Origin: Nonomuraea candida
GTDB lineage: Bacteria > Actinomycetota > Actinomycetes > Streptosporangiales > Streptosporangiaceae
Length of the DNA: 64,000 bases
Assembly (NCBI RefSeq): GCF_000725485.1
Contig: NZ_JOAG01000021.1
Coordinates: forward strand, 1 to 64,000
Reading direction: 5' to 3'
Position numbers and translations under genes: made by a program. The notes below the pieces were generated by a model that was not told the origin of the DNA, searched no databases, and saw only the letters and a program-made list of their open reading frames with translations. How positions within the stretch are numbered: position 1 is the stretch's first letter; each line of letters begins with the position of its first letter. Positions 63,323 to 64,000 of this stretch are shown one piece after another.

Positions 63323-64000
63323 ATGACGCAGGTGGGACATGAAACGGCACGCGCCTTGCTGCGCAGGCTCGCCGTCGAGCAGGCCGAGTGCAGGGTGCCG
63401 TCGCTGACGGCCGCGATCGTGCGCGACGGGCGGCTGGCGTGGTTCGGCGGGCGGGGCCGGGTCGGGGACGGCGCGCCCACCGCCGCCACCCAGTACCGCA
63501 TCGGGTCGATCACCAAGAGCATGGTGGCCGTCGTGGTGATGCGGCTGCGCGACGAGGGGCTGCTCGCGCTGACCGACCCGCTGGAACGGCACCTGCCCGG
63601 CACCCCGCTCGGCCATCTGACGATCGCGCAGCTGTTGTCGCACACCTCCGGCCTGACCGCCGAGCCGCCGACCGCCTGGTGGGAGCGCACCGCCGGCATC
63701 CCGGCCGGCGAACTGCTGGACAGGCTCGGGCCCGGCGAGCTCAAGCACCGGCCGGGGCGGCGCTTCCACTACTCCAACGTCGGGTTCGCGCTGCTCGGCG
63801 AGCTGGTGGCGCGGCTGCGGGGCACGACCTGGCTCAAGGCGCTGGGGGCCGAGGTGCTCGACCCGCTCGGCATGCGCGGCACCACCGCCCGGCCGCGCGC
63901 CCCGCACGCCACGGGCTACGCGGTGCACCCGTACGCCGACGTGGTGCAGATCGAGCCGGAGCACGACGCCGACGCGATGGGCCCGGCCGGGCAGCTGTGG
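63323..64000 (+). CDS. Serine hydrolase, beta-lactamase class C type (partial)
   Basis: 226 codons until the window edge. SxxK in YRIGSITKSMVAVVV, SHTSGL, and YxN in FHYSNVGFALLGEL. No signal peptide at the N-terminus (MTQVGHETARALLRRLAVEQ). It belongs to the beta-lactamase-related esterase/peptidase family. The C-terminal KTG/HSG region lies outside the window. ATG 63323. Confidence 0.93.
   Translation, partial: MTQVGHETARALLRRLAVEQAECRVPSLTAAIVRDGRLAWFGGRGRVGDGAPTAATQYRIGSITKSMVAVVVMRLRDEGLLALTDPLERHLPGTPLGHLTIAQLLSHTSGLTAEPPTAWWERTAGIPAGELLDRLGPGELKHRPGRRFHYSNVGFALLGELVARLRGTTWLKALGAEVLDPLGMRGTTARPRAPHATGYAVHPYADVVQIEPEHDADAMGPAGQLW

Overview
The window is very GC-rich (roughly 70-75 percent by eye), densely coded, and full of GTG and TTG starts, ATGA/GTGA four-base gene overlaps and strongly GC-biased third codon positions. 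The gene set (HTH-fused MurA-like enzyme, Rv2578c-like radical SAM protein, L,D-transpeptidase, GtrA protein, many TetR/MarR/ArsR/PadR/MerR/LysR regulators) indicates a filamentous actinomycete. Streptosporangiales is a reasonable guess but is inference only. There is no rRNA, tRNA, CRISPR array or complete insertion sequence that I can see.

Layout. 0-4.3 kb: end of a GNAT gene, a small lower-GC patch with hypothetical genes and an SDR remnant, a MarR gene, a NarL-type two-component pair, and a 37-aa signal-peptide-like ORF. 4.4-9.2 kb: GtrA, DUF4037, an ArsR/SRPBCC pair, and divergent TipAS-type and GyrI-type MerR regulators. 9.2-13.3 kb: a largely empty stretch with a 38-aa repeat protein, then TetR, a hexapeptide acetyltransferase divergent from a small XRE regulator, and LysR. 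13.4-18.1 kb: a resistance-like cassette (TetR, Vat/CatB-type acetyltransferase, erythromycin-esterase homologue, FAD monooxygenase), ending in a 31-bp palindrome. 18.3-22.8 kb: tyrosine recombinase, then hypX followed by an HTH-MurA fusion. 23.7-28.1 kb: TetR, membrane protein, cytochrome P450, a 21-aa ORF and two tandem paralogous four-cysteine secreted proteins. 28.2-37.3 kb: L7/L12-like membrane protein, S9 peptidase, zinc-ribbon protein, chimeric or degraded genes, an SMR-TetR-DUF952 overlapping operon, an NAD(P)-binding protein divergent from HxlR, and a subtilisin-like protease. 37.4-44.0 kb: P5CR-like reductase and PLP dehydratase divergent from Lrp, an SOS-box radical SAM gene, and a hydrolase / 41-aa repeat protein / SDR operon divergent from LysR. 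44.0-48.4 kb: L,D-transpeptidase operon and RecD2 helicase. 48.7-64 kb: small secreted proteins, two broken genes, many regulator-plus-enzyme pairs, an orphan MazF-like protein, PadR-DUF1048, and an esterase and two serine hydrolases (the last cut by the window end).

Two themes recur. First, nearly every enzyme sits beside its own small regulator, and many of the intervening gaps hold a short perfect inverted repeat that looks like the operator. Second, several genes are truncated, fused or frameshifted (1.1, 13.5, 31.4, 32.0, 49.3 and 51.6 kb), so this looks like accessory chromosome undergoing deletion. The observations most likely to be new are a family of tiny proteins built from four-residue Ala-Leu-Asn-Thr repeats, one of them wedged between two enzymes by GTGA and ATGA overlaps; the tandem four-Cys secreted pair; the HTH-MurA/HypX operon with a palindrome just upstream of the fused gene; and a conserved GTTTC-ended hairpin found at two distant places.
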